From positions 4,270,501 through 4,334,500 of the forward strand of contig NZ_FNTF01000002.1 of assembly GCF_900105495.1 (NCBI RefSeq): a DNA stretch of 64,000 nt, in the 5' to 3' direction. The notes under the pieces were generated by a model that saw nothing but the letters and a program-made list of their open reading frames with translations, was not told the DNA's origin and did not search any database. Each line of letters begins with the position of its first letter. Positions within the stretch are counted from its first letter, which is position 1. Positions 26,565-36,512 of this stretch are shown here, piece by piece. This stretch comes from Pseudomonas frederiksbergensis (GTDB lineage Bacteria > Pseudomonadota > Gammaproteobacteria > Pseudomonadales > Pseudomonadaceae). The translations under genes were made by a program, and so were the position numbers.

Positions 26565-28301
26565 ATGACTGATAAGAAACCCACCCTGCGCTCCGCCCAA
26601 TGGTTTGGCACTGCCGACAAGAACGGCTTCATGTACCGCAGCTGGATGAAGAATCAGGGCATCGCTGACCACCAGTTCCATGGCAAGCCGATCATCGGCA
26701 TCTGCAACACCTGGTCGGAACTGACCCCGTGCAACGCGCATTTCCGCCAGATTGCGGAGCACGTCAAACGTGGGGTGATCGAAGCTGGGGGCTTTCCCGT
26801 GGAATTCCCGGTGTTCTCCAACGGCGAATCGAACCTTCGTCCGACCGCCATGCTCACCCGCAACCTGGCGAGCATGGACGTCGAAGAAGCGATTCGCGGC
26901 AACCCGATTGACGGTGTCGTGCTGCTGACCGGCTGCGACAAAACCACCCCGGCGTTATTGATGGGCGCGGCCAGTTGCGACGTGCCGGCGATCGTCGTCA
27001 CCGGCGGGCCGATGCTCAACGGCAAACACAAGGGCCAGGACATCGGCTCGGGCACCGTGGTCTGGCAGCTCAGCGAACAAGTAAAAGCGGGCACCATCAC
27101 TATTGACGATTTCCTTGCGGCCGAAGGTGGCATGTCCCGTTCGGCCGGCACGTGCAACACCATGGGCACCGCGTCGACCATGGCCTGCATGGCCGAAGCA
27201 CTGGGCACTTCCCTGCCCCACAACGCGGCGATTCCAGCGGTCGATGCGCGTCGTTATGTGCTGGCGCACATGTCCGGCATGCGCGCGGTGGAGATGGTTC
27301 GCGAAGACTTGAAGCTGTCGAAAATCCTCACCAAAGAAGCCTTCGAAAACGCCATTCGCGTGAACGCTGCCATTGGTGGTTCGACCAACGCCGTGATCCA
27401 TTTGAAAGCCATTGCCGGGCGCATCGGTGTCGAGCTGGATCTGGATGACTGGACCCGCATCGGTCGAGGTATGCCGACCATCGTCGACCTGCAACCGTCC
27501 GGGCGTTTCCTGATGGAAGAGTTTTACTACGCTGGCGGCCTGCCAGCGGTGCTGCGTCGTCTGGGTGAGGCCAACCTGATTCCGCATCCGAATGCCTTGA
27601 CCGTCAACGGCAAGACCCTTGGCGAGAACACCAAGGACGCGCCGATCTATGGGCAGGACGAAGTGATCCGCACCCTCGACAACCCGATCCGTGCCGACGG
27701 CGGCATTTGTGTGTTGCGCGGCAACCTCGCACCACTGGGTGCGGTGCTCAAGCCTTCCGCCGCCAGTGCTGAACTAATGCAACATCGCGGGCGTGCGGTG
27801 GTGTTCGAGAACTTCGACATGTACAAGGCGCGGATCAACGATCCGGAGCTTGAGGTGGATGCCAACTCGATTCTGGTGATGAAGAACTGCGGTCCAAAGG
27901 GTTATCCGGGCATGGCCGAAGTCGGCAACATGGGCTTGCCGGCCAAGTTGCTGGCCCAGGGTGTGACGGACATGGTGCGCATTTCCGATGCGCGCATGAG
28001 CGGCACGGCGTACGGCACTGTCGTTCTGCACGTCGCCCCGGAAGCGGCCGCTGGCGGACCTTTGGCGACAGTGAAAGAAGGTGACTGGATCGAACTCGAT
28101 TGCGCAAACGGTCGTCTGCACCTGGACATTCCCGACGCCGAACTTGCGGCGCGCATGGCCGATCTGCAACCGCCGCAGCAACTGATCGTGGGGGGTTATC
28201 GTCAGCTGTACATCGATCATGTGTTGCAGGCGGATCAGGGGTGCGATTTCGACTTCCTGGTCGGCTGCCGTGGCTCTGAAGTACCGCGCCACTCCCACTA
28301 A
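26565..28301 (+). CDS. IlvD/Edd-family dehydratase, probable L-arabonate or D-xylonate dehydratase
   Basis: 578 residues. The three Fe-S cluster cysteines expected in this family are C56 (SELTPCN), C124 (TGCDKTTP) and C197 (SAGTCNTMGTAST). They are at a constant offset of 3 from those of the Rhizobium L-arabonate dehydratase (59, 127, 200 from memory). The catalytic serine sits in SDARMSGTAYGT near residue 479. The full length and motif spacing fit sugar acid dehydratases better than IlvD (dihydroxyacid) or Edd (6-phosphogluconate). It would turn an aldonate into the 2-keto-3-deoxy acid used by the FAH-fold protein. Whether the natural substrate is arabonate, xylonate or another sugar acid is not decidable here. 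Confidence 0.9.
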   Translation: MTDKKPTLRSAQWFGTADKNGFMYRSWMKNQGIADHQFHGKPIIGICNTWSELTPCNAHFRQIAEHVKRGVIEAGGFPVEFPVFSNGESNLRPTAMLTRNLASMDVEEAIRGNPIDGVVLLTGCDKTTPALLMGAASCDVPAIVVTGGPMLNGKHKGQDIGSGTVVWQLSEQVKAGTITIDDFLAAEGGMSRSAGTCNTMGTASTMACMAEALGTSLPHNAAIPAVDARRYVLAHMSGMRAVEMVREDLKLSKILTKEAFENAIRVNAAIGGSTNAVIHLKAIAGRIGVELDLDDWTRIGRGMPTIVDLQPSGRFLMEEFYYAGGLPAVLRRLGEANLIPHPNALTVNGKTLGENTKDAPIYGQDEVIRTLDNPIRADGGICVLRGNLAPLGAVLKPSAASAELMQHRGRAVVFENFDMYKARINDPELEVDANSILVMKNCGPKGYPGMAEVGNMGLPAKLLAQGVTDMVRISDARMSGTAYGTVVLHVAPEAAAGGPLATVKEGDWIELDCANGRLHLDIPDAELAARMADLQPPQQLIVGGYRQLYIDHVLQADQGCDFDFLVGCRGSEVPRHSH

Positions 28302-28312
28302 CACCTTCCGTT

Positions 28313-28423
28313 GATCGTTCCCACGCTCTGCGTGGGAATGCAGCCCGTGACGCTCCGCGTCACTTCCCGCGTGGGACGCAGAGCGTCCCTTGATGCATTC
28401 CCACGCAGAGCGTGGGAACGATC
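28313..28423. repeat. REP inverted pair, family A
   Basis: Outer arms as at 22193-22302, with a TGACGC/GCGTCA inner hairpin. It starts 11 bp after the dehydratase stop and ends 56 bp before the regulator start, so it lies inside a probable operon. Confidence 0.9.
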
Positions 28424-28479
28424 ACCGCGCGCCTGTTATCATGCGCGGCACCCCACCCCACAGGATCGCGCCGCTCCCC

Positions 28480-29199
28480 ATGGATTACCGCAAACCCTCC
28501 GACCGAAAAAGCATGCACTCGCGCATCGTCCAGGAACTGGGCATGCAGATCGTTTCCGGACGCTTCAAGCCGTGCGACAAACTGCCTGCCGAAGCCTTGT
28601 TATGCGAAGAGTACGCGGTCAGTCGCCCAGTCCTGCGCGAAGCCACCCGGGTTTTGGTCGCCAAGGGCCTGGTGTATTCCCGTCCGCGCGTGGGCACGGT
28701 GGTCAAGCAGCGCAAGGAATGGCACATGCTCGATCCGGATGTGCTGCACTGGCTGATGCAAAGCAGCCCGCAAAATGAATTCTTCGACCTGCTGACCAGC
28801 GTACGCAGCATCATCGAACCCGCCGCGGCCGCCCTCGCCGCACAGTTCGCCACGGACGCGGACATCGCCTCCATCGGTGAAGCCTACCAACGCATGGAAG
28901 CGGCGCCGACACCGGAAGCGCTGCTGCAACCGGACCTGGATTTCCATAGCCGGATTGCCGATGCGACCCATAACGACTTGCTGGCCAACCTGTGCAACAT
29001 GCTATCGGTGGCGATTGCCGAAGCCTTGAAGCATTCCAACCAGCGACCGAATCTGCATGAATTGGCATTGCCCCGGCACAAGGCGATTCTGACGGCGATC
29101 GAGAACCGGGATGCGCTGGGTGCGCGGCATGCGACGCTGGTGCAGCTGGATGATGCGCGGAGTGCGTTGAATGCGGTGTTGGGCGCTGATCCCGAGTAA
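28480..29199 (+). CDS. FadR-subfamily GntR transcriptional regulator
   Basis: 239 residues: an N-terminal winged helix (MHSRIVQELGMQIVSGRFKP, then AVSRPVLREATRVLVAKGLVY as recognition helix and wing) and a C-terminal helical FCD domain with the likely metal and ligand residues in LDFHSRIADATHNDLL and LPRHKAIL. The frame is open upstream through the REP, but the ATG at 28480 gives the standard family start. It is the likely regulator of the divergent MFS and dehydratase genes through the two GT-N3-AC sites at 26463 and 26538, responding to a sugar acid or its keto-deoxy product (inference). Confidence 0.88.
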   Translation: MDYRKPSDRKSMHSRIVQELGMQIVSGRFKPCDKLPAEALLCEEYAVSRPVLREATRVLVAKGLVYSRPRVGTVVKQRKEWHMLDPDVLHWLMQSSPQNEFFDLLTSVRSIIEPAAAALAAQFATDADIASIGEAYQRMEAAPTPEALLQPDLDFHSRIADATHNDLLANLCNMLSVAIAEALKHSNQRPNLHELALPRHKAILTAIENRDALGARHATLVQLDDARSALNAVLGADPE

Positions 29200-29233
29200 T
29201 CAGCAGTCAGGGGCACGACCCTGTTCAACCAAT

Positions 29234-29261
29234 GAGGGTGCGGTATGCGGCTACCGCACCC
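29234..29261 (+). promoter_or_regulatory. Hairpin between the regulator gene and the giant toxin-like gene
   Basis: GGGTGCGGTA-N6-TACCGCACCC forms a strong stem without a T tract. It may be a weak terminator of the regulator gene or a leader structure of the next gene. A second small palindrome, ATGATTCCAATCAT, lies at 29285-29298, close to the ribosome site AAAGGA. Confidence 0.4.
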
Positions 29262-29314
29262 GGCAATCGCCTGTCCCGTAGGCTCATGATTCCAATCATG
29301 CAAAGGATTGCATC

Positions 29315-32300
29315 ATGCCTACAGCTCCATCGCCGGACACCACGGCGTATACCGACGTCACAGCCCGCGCGGTCAGTGCACAGTTTGGCACTCGTCCGAC
29401 CTTACGCTCGGTAACCGCCCGCCTGCTCCAGAGCAGCCTACTGGAAAAATATCCGTCACTGGATTTCGATCCCGAGCGCACTCGTCTCGCACAGCCGTTC
29501 TCCGGGGGCGGCTGGACGCTCACCCTGTTGCTCGACGTGGCGCTCAACTACCTGGCGAGCGGCACTGCACCGCGGCTGGACGAACAGTACGGTCGCCAGT
29601 GTTTTCTAACCAACAAAGCGCCCGTGCGCCTGTCGGTCGATAGCACCCGCCGTCGTGAACCTGATATGCAAATTATCGCGGGCATCATGGCTGAATTGAC
29701 TGCCACTGTTCATATCGGCTTCCAGGAAGACCTCAGTGCCTATTGGAACGCAGCGACCGACAATAGCGTCAGTCGCTGGCAATGGATTGCTGATTTGCTG
29801 GCCGGCGTGCTGAAAACCTCCTCTGTTCGCCACTCGTCAACCAACAGCCTGCAAGCCGACCTCCTCACCGAGCTCTGCAACAACCCCGATAAACAGCAGC
29901 GCCTTGAGGCTCCCGGGTCCAAAGGCAGGATCCACGCCTGCTTCATCGAAACCACGTTGAGCAAAGATCAGCTGTCGGTCAGCCTGCAAAGTCCTGACAT
30001 TTTGCTGATCTGCGGTGAAACCCGTCTGCTGTGCAGCGTGTCCGGTGACATCGAATCATTTCCGTCCCTTGAGGCGTTCGGGCGGGCCTGGTGCGCACGG
30101 TTTGAACCGGGCCTGATGGCCGATGCCATTGCCTGGAAACGTTACGAACCTGACGGCAACCTTTTCGACACCCAGGCAGCCCTGCTGCTGAACCAACAGC
30201 TCGAAGACCTGGCCGCGCTGACGCTGCCGGCACGCACTAGCCTGGACGACCTGGAAAAACGCTACGAGGCCATCACCGATCCGGCCACGCGATTCATTGG
30301 CGCCCAGGCGAGCATTGGAACAGACCTCACTCACCTTCCCCTGATACAGGAAACGATTCCCCAGTGGTTGCAAAAGGCCGAAGCTACCGACCGCATGGCC
30401 TATCGCAAACAGGTGCTGGCCCTCGCAAGCCTCAAGCAACAGGCGGCAGGCCGCTCGTTTCAGACGGGTATCGACGACCTTCATACCTTCGCCAAAAAAG
30501 CCCTGCGTCAGCAGATGAGCGAAGATCGACCCACCGCCCCCGACTATGACGCCGATCAGCTGGAGCTCACCTTCCATGTACCCGTCGGCGACTTGGGCAG
30601 CGGTTATATTCACCGGACCAAAATGTCGTTGACCCAACTGGCAATCAATAACCTGGCCAGTAGACCCAATGGCCGAATAACCATCCGTCACACCGCAGGC
30701 CTGGTGATTCAAGACTGGGTCACCGAGGCTTATCTGTTGGATTTGGTCAACCGGGTGAATATCGGCAAACAGTACCCTGAGTTAATTCAGGCCCAATTGC
30801 TTGACGACACCCCGCAAGCGCGGGAACGCCAGCGACTGTTCGGCCTGGAGCTTGCCGTTCACTTGCCGATGTTGGCCCTGGAACAGGCGATCAAGGCTGA
30901 ACAAGGCTTCACTCGTCAGGGCTATCGCTACGTCGAAGCGTTGATGCACGGCACCACGGCTGAGCGATTCGTGGACGAGCAGGAAGTTGTCCTGCGCCCC
31001 CTGGCTTTCCAAAGAAAGCCACAGGCCGAATGCGACGTGGTCAGCAACATGTTCATCATCGAGCCCCGTGATCTGCGCGCCGATGGTCCGCACATCCTCT
31101 ACCGGCCGCTGTATGTTCCGGCGCTCCAGCAATTCCCGACCCGCCAGGCCCTGTGGCGCGCCATTGCGCAACCGGGTCAATTGCAGAGCAGCGTACTGAC
31201 GTGGCTGACGGACCGTGCACGACCTGTCTACGACAACAACGGACTCAACGAACCACACATTATTCACTTCCACGTTGGCGATGATTTCGTACCACTTCAA
31301 AAGCCGAAACCGGCGATTCTGGCAGGCAACGAAGCCGCCGCCGACTGGATCGCGGCGCTGGAACACGGTCGGTTGCTAATGCAACTGTTCGATAGTAATG
31401 CCCGTGCATTGGTCGAACTGGCTGACCGGCAATCGGTGTCCAATGCCGAGAGCCGCTGGGCGATCATCCTCGAAGGTGGCTGGCTGCTGTTCAACAACCT
31501 GCTTTTACCCCTGGCGCGCGGCCCCGCCATGCTGGTGGGCTGGATGCTGCAAATTACCCATAGCCTGATCCAGGACCTGCCAGCGCTGGACAGCAATGAC
31601 GCCATGTCGCGGGAGCAAGCCTGGGTCGATGTGTTGCTTAACATTGGGCTGTTACTGCTGCATGCGCCACTTCGCGAAGCCAGCCCCAACGCACTCCCCC
31701 CCAACGCTGCCCCAGAGTTTGCGCAGGTGTTGGCCCCATTGCGTCAGCCCACCGCGCACCCCTTCGATACAACCAGGGCTGAAATCACCGAGGCTTCGCC
31801 GGGATTACCCTCCGAGCCACCGGGCAGTGGCAACACCCTGCTGGACTTCAACCTGTCTACCGCTCGCGATTCAGCCTCGGCCCGATTGTTCGAAAAACTC
31901 AAGGCCGTGCGGGTTCCGTGGCCGGCTAAGCTGCCAGACCCGATTGCCTCCGGCCCATTCAAAGGGCTGTACCGAATCAACGACAAATGGCACGCCACCG
32001 TCGCAGCCCTGTTTTTTCGCGTGAGCACCGTACCGGGATTTGGCGAGGTCTATCTGGTACACCCTGAACATCCTGATCATCCCGGTTTCAAACTGAAGTC
32101 CGATGGCCAAGGCAGATGGACCCTGGACCAAGGGCTGAAACTGCTCGGCGGTGGCCGCAAGAAAAGAATTGATGCGTTGCGCGAGCAACAACAACAGCGA
32201 ATCGGGGAGCTGGAGCAGCAGTTTCAGGACTTTCTCGATCAGCAGGATCGCACGGTAAGACGCGTCGACATTGCCGACAACCTGGCACAGTTGAAACTCA

Positions 32301-34033
32301 AGAGCCCTTCCAGCACTGAGCAAGAGCGCTCCACTTTCCGCCAGCGGTACGTCCAGGAGCTGGACATCCAGACTCAAAGCTACGTAACGCTAATCGCCGG
32401 CATCAAGGAAAAAAGCGCTTTGACGGGCCTACCTGTCGACGAAAAAATGCGCAGCGTATTGCTGGGCAACATCATCAAAAATGAACGTAAACGGATTGTC
32501 ATGGCTGACCATGATCGTGAAGCCGCCAACGCGAACTCCTCTGAGTTCAGCACTGCAGGGCGACTTTATGAGGCGCTGATTACCGGGGACGAAGGACTCT
32601 GGGATCGCTACCTCGACTTTGTACGCACAACCAGCGAAATCAATGAAGTCATGATCAAGTCCTATGAAGAAGTGGACAAGCGGCTGCAAGAACTTGAACA
32701 GATCCCCCAGCTGGGTGCGCAAGCGCTGGAAGAGTTGAACAAGGGTCGACCGGAAAACGAGCTGACAGCCCTAAGGGTCAAGATTTTTCAACTGATTACC
32801 CTGCGAATCCTCAGCGTCCAGACACTCCTGAGCGACACCACCACCGCCCTGGAAGCAGCCATCGACCCCTTGGTGATGCTGTCCCGGTCCCATGCGGAAT
32901 TACAGTCTGCCCATGTTTATGAATCCTCGGACCGCATCGCTGTGCTCGACAACCTGGTCGACCGCTACAACAAGGCGCAGGACGCCCTGGGGAGTATCGA
33001 AATCTTCAGCGCCGATGAGTTACATATGCCGGCATTCAACCGCTTGCGCGAGATCATCGAGCAATTGCGCGTCGATGCCGAGCAGCGCCTGGCCGATGAA
33101 CTTCAAAGGTCGTCACCCGCACAGGCGCAATCATCCACGCAAGAAGCGGGTACTTCGAAAGGAACAGCCGGTGGCAGGAAGCCTTCCACGGCCAGCCGGA
33201 AAAAGGTGATCAAAACGTCCAAAGGTATGTTGATTGGCGACGTTCGCCCGAACACCGACAATCAGGGCGGCGAAATCGTTGACATAAAAGGGCCTATGGA
33301 AGACAGCCCCTTGACGTCTTTCCGTGAAGACTCGCCCGATGTCTGGGTCGAAATGGTTGCAGCCAAAACACCGGAACCCAAAGCCACCTCCCGCCCCTAC
33401 CCGCAACTCAAGGGCGACGCCCGCAAAGCGTTGGCGAAAGTCGATGAGCAGGTCAGGAAGATCGAGGGCTACGCACAACGTGCAAGCTCACCCAAGGAAA
33501 TCGAAGAGCAGTTGCAACGTGAAGCGCAAAAGCTCATGCATTTCGCCGACAAGCTGGAAAACCATGAGCACGCCCCGTCAACCGGCGAAAAAGACGCCAC
33601 ACTTCTCACCGAACTGCGGGACAAGGCCCGGGTTCTGGAGAACAAGGCAACGGAACTGCGCACCCGCATGACGTTGTACCAGGCTCCCACCAGCGAGGGA
33701 TTGGAATACCTGCAACATCACAACCAACTTTACGCGCGAATCATTGGCGCACGGGTCCAGCTGAAAACCGGGCGCAAGGATTTCGTGCAGGAGTACGTCT
33801 TGCTCAACCGTGAAAACCAACCCTGGTGGTATGGTCATTTTCACTATGCAAAGGCCAACGATGCCAAGGCGAACTACACCCAGGCACACTTGAAAACCAG
33901 GGAACAACGCTACGAAACCTATGAATCGGCCTTGGCGAAGGCCAAGGACCCGAAACAAAAGATCGAAATACATCATGGATTCATCACTAAATCCTTGGCC
34001 GAGCAAAGCTTTCTACCCTTGGAACCACGCTGA
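29315..34033 (+). CDS. Giant dermonecrotic-toxin-like protein (DUF6543 type)
   Basis: 1572 residues with no Sec signal peptide. The middle part (LYRPLYVPALQQFPTRQALW, then TWLTDRARPVYDNNG and HIIHFHVGDDF) is characteristic of the Pseudomonas DUF6543/dermonecrotic-toxin-like proteins. Two amphipathic hydrophobic stretches follow near residues 715-760 (EGGWLLFNNLLLPLARGPAM) and 770-788. Coiled-coil-like segments lie near 948-980 and 1390-1420, and a C-terminal block near 1490 reads FVQEYVLLNRENQPWWYGHF. Members are predicted secreted or insect- and host-directed toxins, but activity is unproven. The gene stands alone with its own terminator, and no immunity or secretion gene is adjacent. The family call is from pattern memory, and the function is unknown. 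Confidence 0.8.
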   Translation: MPTAPSPDTTAYTDVTARAVSAQFGTRPTLRSVTARLLQSSLLEKYPSLDFDPERTRLAQPFSGGGWTLTLLLDVALNYLASGTAPRLDEQYGRQCFLTNKAPVRLSVDSTRRREPDMQIIAGIMAELTATVHIGFQEDLSAYWNAATDNSVSRWQWIADLLAGVLKTSSVRHSSTNSLQADLLTELCNNPDKQQRLEAPGSKGRIHACFIETTLSKDQLSVSLQSPDILLICGETRLLCSVSGDIESFPSLEAFGRAWCARFEPGLMADAIAWKRYEPDGNLFDTQAALLLNQQLEDLAALTLPARTSLDDLEKRYEAITDPATRFIGAQASIGTDLTHLPLIQETIPQWLQKAEATDRMAYRKQVLALASLKQQAAGRSFQTGIDDLHTFAKKALRQQMSEDRPTAPDYDADQLELTFHVPVGDLGSGYIHRTKMSLTQLAINNLASRPNGRITIRHTAGLVIQDWVTEAYLLDLVNRVNIGKQYPELIQAQLLDDTPQARERQRLFGLELAVHLPMLALEQAIKAEQGFTRQGYRYVEALMHGTTAERFVDEQEVVLRPLAFQRKPQAECDVVSNMFIIEPRDLRADGPHILYRPLYVPALQQFPTRQALWRAIAQPGQLQSSVLTWLTDRARPVYDNNGLNEPHIIHFHVGDDFVPLQKPKPAILAGNEAAADWIAALEHGRLLMQLFDSNARALVELADRQSVSNAESRWAIILEGGWLLFNNLLLPLARGPAMLVGWMLQITHSLIQDLPALDSNDAMSREQAWVDVLLNIGLLLLHAPLREASPNALPPNAAPEFAQVLAPLRQPTAHPFDTTRAEITEASPGLPSEPPGSGNTLLDFNLSTARDSASARLFEKLKAVRVPWPAKLPDPIASGPFKGLYRINDKWHATVAALFFRVSTVPGFGEVYLVHPEHPDHPGFKLKSDGQGRWTLDQGLKLLGGGRKKRIDALREQQQQRIGELEQQFQDFLDQQDRTVRRVDIADNLAQLKLKSPSSTEQERSTFRQRYVQELDIQTQSYVTLIAGIKEKSALTGLPVDEKMRSVLLGNIIKNERKRIVMADHDREAANANSSEFSTAGRLYEALITGDEGLWDRYLDFVRTTSEINEVMIKSYEEVDKRLQELEQIPQLGAQALEELNKGRPENELTALRVKIFQLITLRILSVQTLLSDTTTALEAAIDPLVMLSRSHAELQSAHVYESSDRIAVLDNLVDRYNKAQDALGSIEIFSADELHMPAFNRLREIIEQLRVDAEQRLADELQRSSPAQAQSSTQEAGTSKGTAGGRKPSTASRKKVIKTSKGMLIGDVRPNTDNQGGEIVDIKGPMEDSPLTSFREDSPDVWVEMVAAKTPEPKATSRPYPQLKGDARKALAKVDEQVRKIEGYAQRASSPKEIEEQLQREAQKLMHFADKLENHEHAPSTGEKDATLLTELRDKARVLENKATELRTRMTLYQAPTSEGLEYLQHHNQLYARIIGARVQLKTGRKDFVQEYVLLNRENQPWWYGHFHYAKANDAKANYTQAHLKTREQRYETYESALAKAKDPKQKIEIHHGFITKSLAEQSFLPLEPR

Positions 34034-34050
34034 TCCGCGTTTGGCACCCA

Positions 34051-34084
34051 TAAAAAAGCCGCAACCCTGAGGTTGCGGCTTTTC
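34051..34084. terminator. Bidirectional rho-independent terminator
   Basis: AGCCGCAACC-CTGA-GGTTGCGGCT is flanked by A6 on the left and a T-rich tail on the right. It serves the convergent toxin-like gene and the RND gene. Confidence 0.9.
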
Positions 34085-34099
34085 TATTACAGCCTGGAA

Positions 34100-36484
34100 T
34101 CAGTGAGCGAACAGCGAGTTGCCTTTCTGCCCCGCCAGTTTCTCCGGTTTGATCAGGAAGCGTGCCAGCGCCGGCAAAAGCCACAGCGCGCCGAACATGT
34201 TCCAGAGCAGCATGAAGGTCAACATCAGGCCCATGTCGGCCTGGAACTTGATGGCCGAGAAGATCCAGGTGCACACGCCGATCGCCAGGCACAGGCCGGT
34301 GAACAGCACGGCTTTACCGGTGGATTTCAGCGTCTGGTAGTACGCCTCTTGCAACGGCAGACCTGCACGCAGGAAGCTTTCCAGACGGCTGTAGATGTAG
34401 ATCCCGTAGTCCACGCCAATCCCCACCCCGAGCGCCACGACAGGCAAGGTCGCGACTTTCACGCCGATGCCCATGAAGGCCATGAGGGCGTTGCCGAGTA
34501 CCGAAGTCAGTACCAGCGGCAGCACGATGCACAAGGTCGCGGCCCAGGAACGGAAGGTGATCATGCACATGGTCGCCACGCAGATGTACACCAGGATAAG
34601 GATGGTCAGCTCGGACTCCTTGATCACCTCGTTGGTGGCCGCTTCGATCCCGGCGTTACCGGCCGCCAGGATGAATTCCAGGCCTTCCTTGTTGTTCTCC
34701 TTGGCGAAGTCTTGCACCGCATGCACGGCGCGATCCAGCGTGGCGGCCTTGTGATCGTTGAGGAACACCAGCACCGGCGCCAGGGAGCAACTGTTGTTGT
34801 ACAAACCATCAGCCCGAGCGATCGAGTTGTTCAGCACGTCCGGGTTACGCGACAAGGTTTCCCATTTCAGGTTGCCTTCGTTCATGCCCTTGATCATCTG
34901 CTTGGACACGGTCACCAGCGAGATCGCCGACTGCACGCCCTCGGTGTTCTGCATCTTCCACATCAGCTCGTCGATCGGCGCCATGGCCTCGTAGCGCGAG
35001 CATCCTTCGGACTTGGTCTTGACCATCACCACCAGCACGTCGGAACTGGTGGAGTAATTGCTGATGATGAAGTTGTTGTCCTTGTTGTAACGCGAGTCCG
35101 GACGCAGTTCCGGAGCGCCCTGGTCCAGGTCACCGATTTTCAGGTTCTGGCTGTACCAGAGGCCGCCGCTGAAGGCCAACAAGGCCAGGATGATCGACAC
35201 CGGCGCCACTTTCGGGCTGGCAAAATTCGACAGCAGGCGCCAGAACGGGTGTTCGCGGTGCGCGTCTTTCTTGCTGCGTTCGACTGCGCGTTTGCTGATG
35301 CCAACGTAGGAAATAGCCACTGGCAGCAGGATCAGGTTGGTGAACACGATGACCGCCACGCCGATCGACGCGCCGATGGCCAGTTCACGAATCACGCCGA
35401 TGTCGATGATCAGCAGCGTGATGAAACCTACCGCATCCGCAAGGATCGCAATCATGCCGGGCAGGAACAGCTGACGGAACGTGCGCCGCGCCGCAGTCAA
35501 GGCGTTTTCTGCCTCGCTGGACTGCAAGGCGATACCGTTGATCTTCTGCACACCATGGGAAATACCAATGGCGAAGATCAGGAACGGCACCAGCATCGAG
35601 TAGGGATCGAGCCCGAAACCAAAGAAATGCATCAAACCGAGCTGCCAGACCACCGCCACCAGCGTGGTGCTCAACACCGCCACGGTACTGCGCATGCAGT
35701 TGGTGAACCAGTAGAGCAGGACCAACGTGATGACGAAGGCGACGCCGAAGAACATCACCACCATGACCAGCCCATCGATCAGGTCGCCGACTTTCTTGGC
35801 GAAACCGACGATGTGGATCTTCACGTTAGGGTTCTGGGCTTCGAACTTGTTGCGGATCTTGTCTTCGAGTTCGTGAGAGAACTTGCGATAGTCCAGCGCC
35901 AGCAACTTGCCTTGGTCCTGTGGGTCCGGGTAGGACTCCAACAGCGGGATATCGACAATGCTCGACTTGAAGTCGTTGGCCACCAGACGTCCGACCTGGC
36001 CGGACTTGAGTACGTTGTTGCGCAACAGGTCGAGGCTTTGCTGGGAGCCGTTGTAGCTCTGCGGAATTACTTCGCCCCCGGCGAAGCCCTCCTCTGTCAC
36101 TTCAGTCCAGCGTACGCTGGGGCTCCAAAGTGACTTCAGACCGGAACGGTCAACACCGGAAATGTAGAACACCTCGTCATTGATCTGACGCAGAGTCTCC
36201 ATGTACTCCTTGGAGAAAATGTCGCCATCAGTGGCTTCCACCGAGATGCGCACCGTGTTGCCCAGGTTCGCCAGATCGTTGCGATGCTCCATCATCTTTT
36301 GAATGAACGGATGCTCGAGCGGGATCATTTTTTCGAAACTGGTGGACGGCCGGATCAGCGTCGCTTGCCAGAACAGGAAGATACTGACCAGCAGGCAGAT
36401 GAAGATCACTGCCGGACGGTTGTTGAAAATCAGGCGTTCGAGAAACGTCGCCTTGTCTTGATGATGAGTGCTCAAGGATGTCAT
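34100..36484 (-). CDS. RND superfamily (MMPL-type) transporter
   Basis: 794 residues with two repeats of one membrane helix, a large periplasmic loop and a five-helix bundle. Helix 1 is AVIFICLLVSIFLFWQATLI near residues 29-48. The characteristic helix-4 loop motif appears as FAIGISHGVQKINGIAL and again as ALGVGIGVDYGIYIYSRLE. The short length and absence of an adaptor gene fit the MMPL/HpnN-like branch that moves lipids or hydrophobic compounds. It lies 28 bp after the Ycf48-like gene, so the two are co-transcribed. Such pairs usually occur next to DUF1302 and DUF1329 outer-membrane genes, which are missing here. Confidence 0.9.
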   Translation of the reverse strand: MTSLSTHHQDKATFLERLIFNNRPAVIFICLLVSIFLFWQATLIRPSTSFEKMIPLEHPFIQKMMEHRNDLANLGNTVRISVEATDGDIFSKEYMETLRQINDEVFYISGVDRSGLKSLWSPSVRWTEVTEEGFAGGEVIPQSYNGSQQSLDLLRNNVLKSGQVGRLVANDFKSSIVDIPLLESYPDPQDQGKLLALDYRKFSHELEDKIRNKFEAQNPNVKIHIVGFAKKVGDLIDGLVMVVMFFGVAFVITLVLLYWFTNCMRSTVAVLSTTLVAVVWQLGLMHFFGFGLDPYSMLVPFLIFAIGISHGVQKINGIALQSSEAENALTAARRTFRQLFLPGMIAILADAVGFITLLIIDIGVIRELAIGASIGVAVIVFTNLILLPVAISYVGISKRAVERSKKDAHREHPFWRLLSNFASPKVAPVSIILALLAFSGGLWYSQNLKIGDLDQGAPELRPDSRYNKDNNFIISNYSTSSDVLVVMVKTKSEGCSRYEAMAPIDELMWKMQNTEGVQSAISLVTVSKQMIKGMNEGNLKWETLSRNPDVLNNSIARADGLYNNSCSLAPVLVFLNDHKAATLDRAVHAVQDFAKENNKEGLEFILAAGNAGIEAATNEVIKESELTILILVYICVATMCMITFRSWAATLCIVLPLVLTSVLGNALMAFMGIGVKVATLPVVALGVGIGVDYGIYIYSRLESFLRAGLPLQEAYYQTLKSTGKAVLFTGLCLAIGVCTWIFSAIKFQADMGLMLTFMLLWNMFGALWLLPALARFLIKPEKLAGQKGNSLFAH

Positions 36485-36512
36485 AGACCCGCCTTCTTAT
36501 TATTTGCCCGGC

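Noticed and set aside
34073..36133. 686-codon frame on the plus strand opposite the RND gene
   Set aside because: Composition is His/Gln/Arg-rich with no domain pattern; it lies entirely opposite a well-supported transporter.
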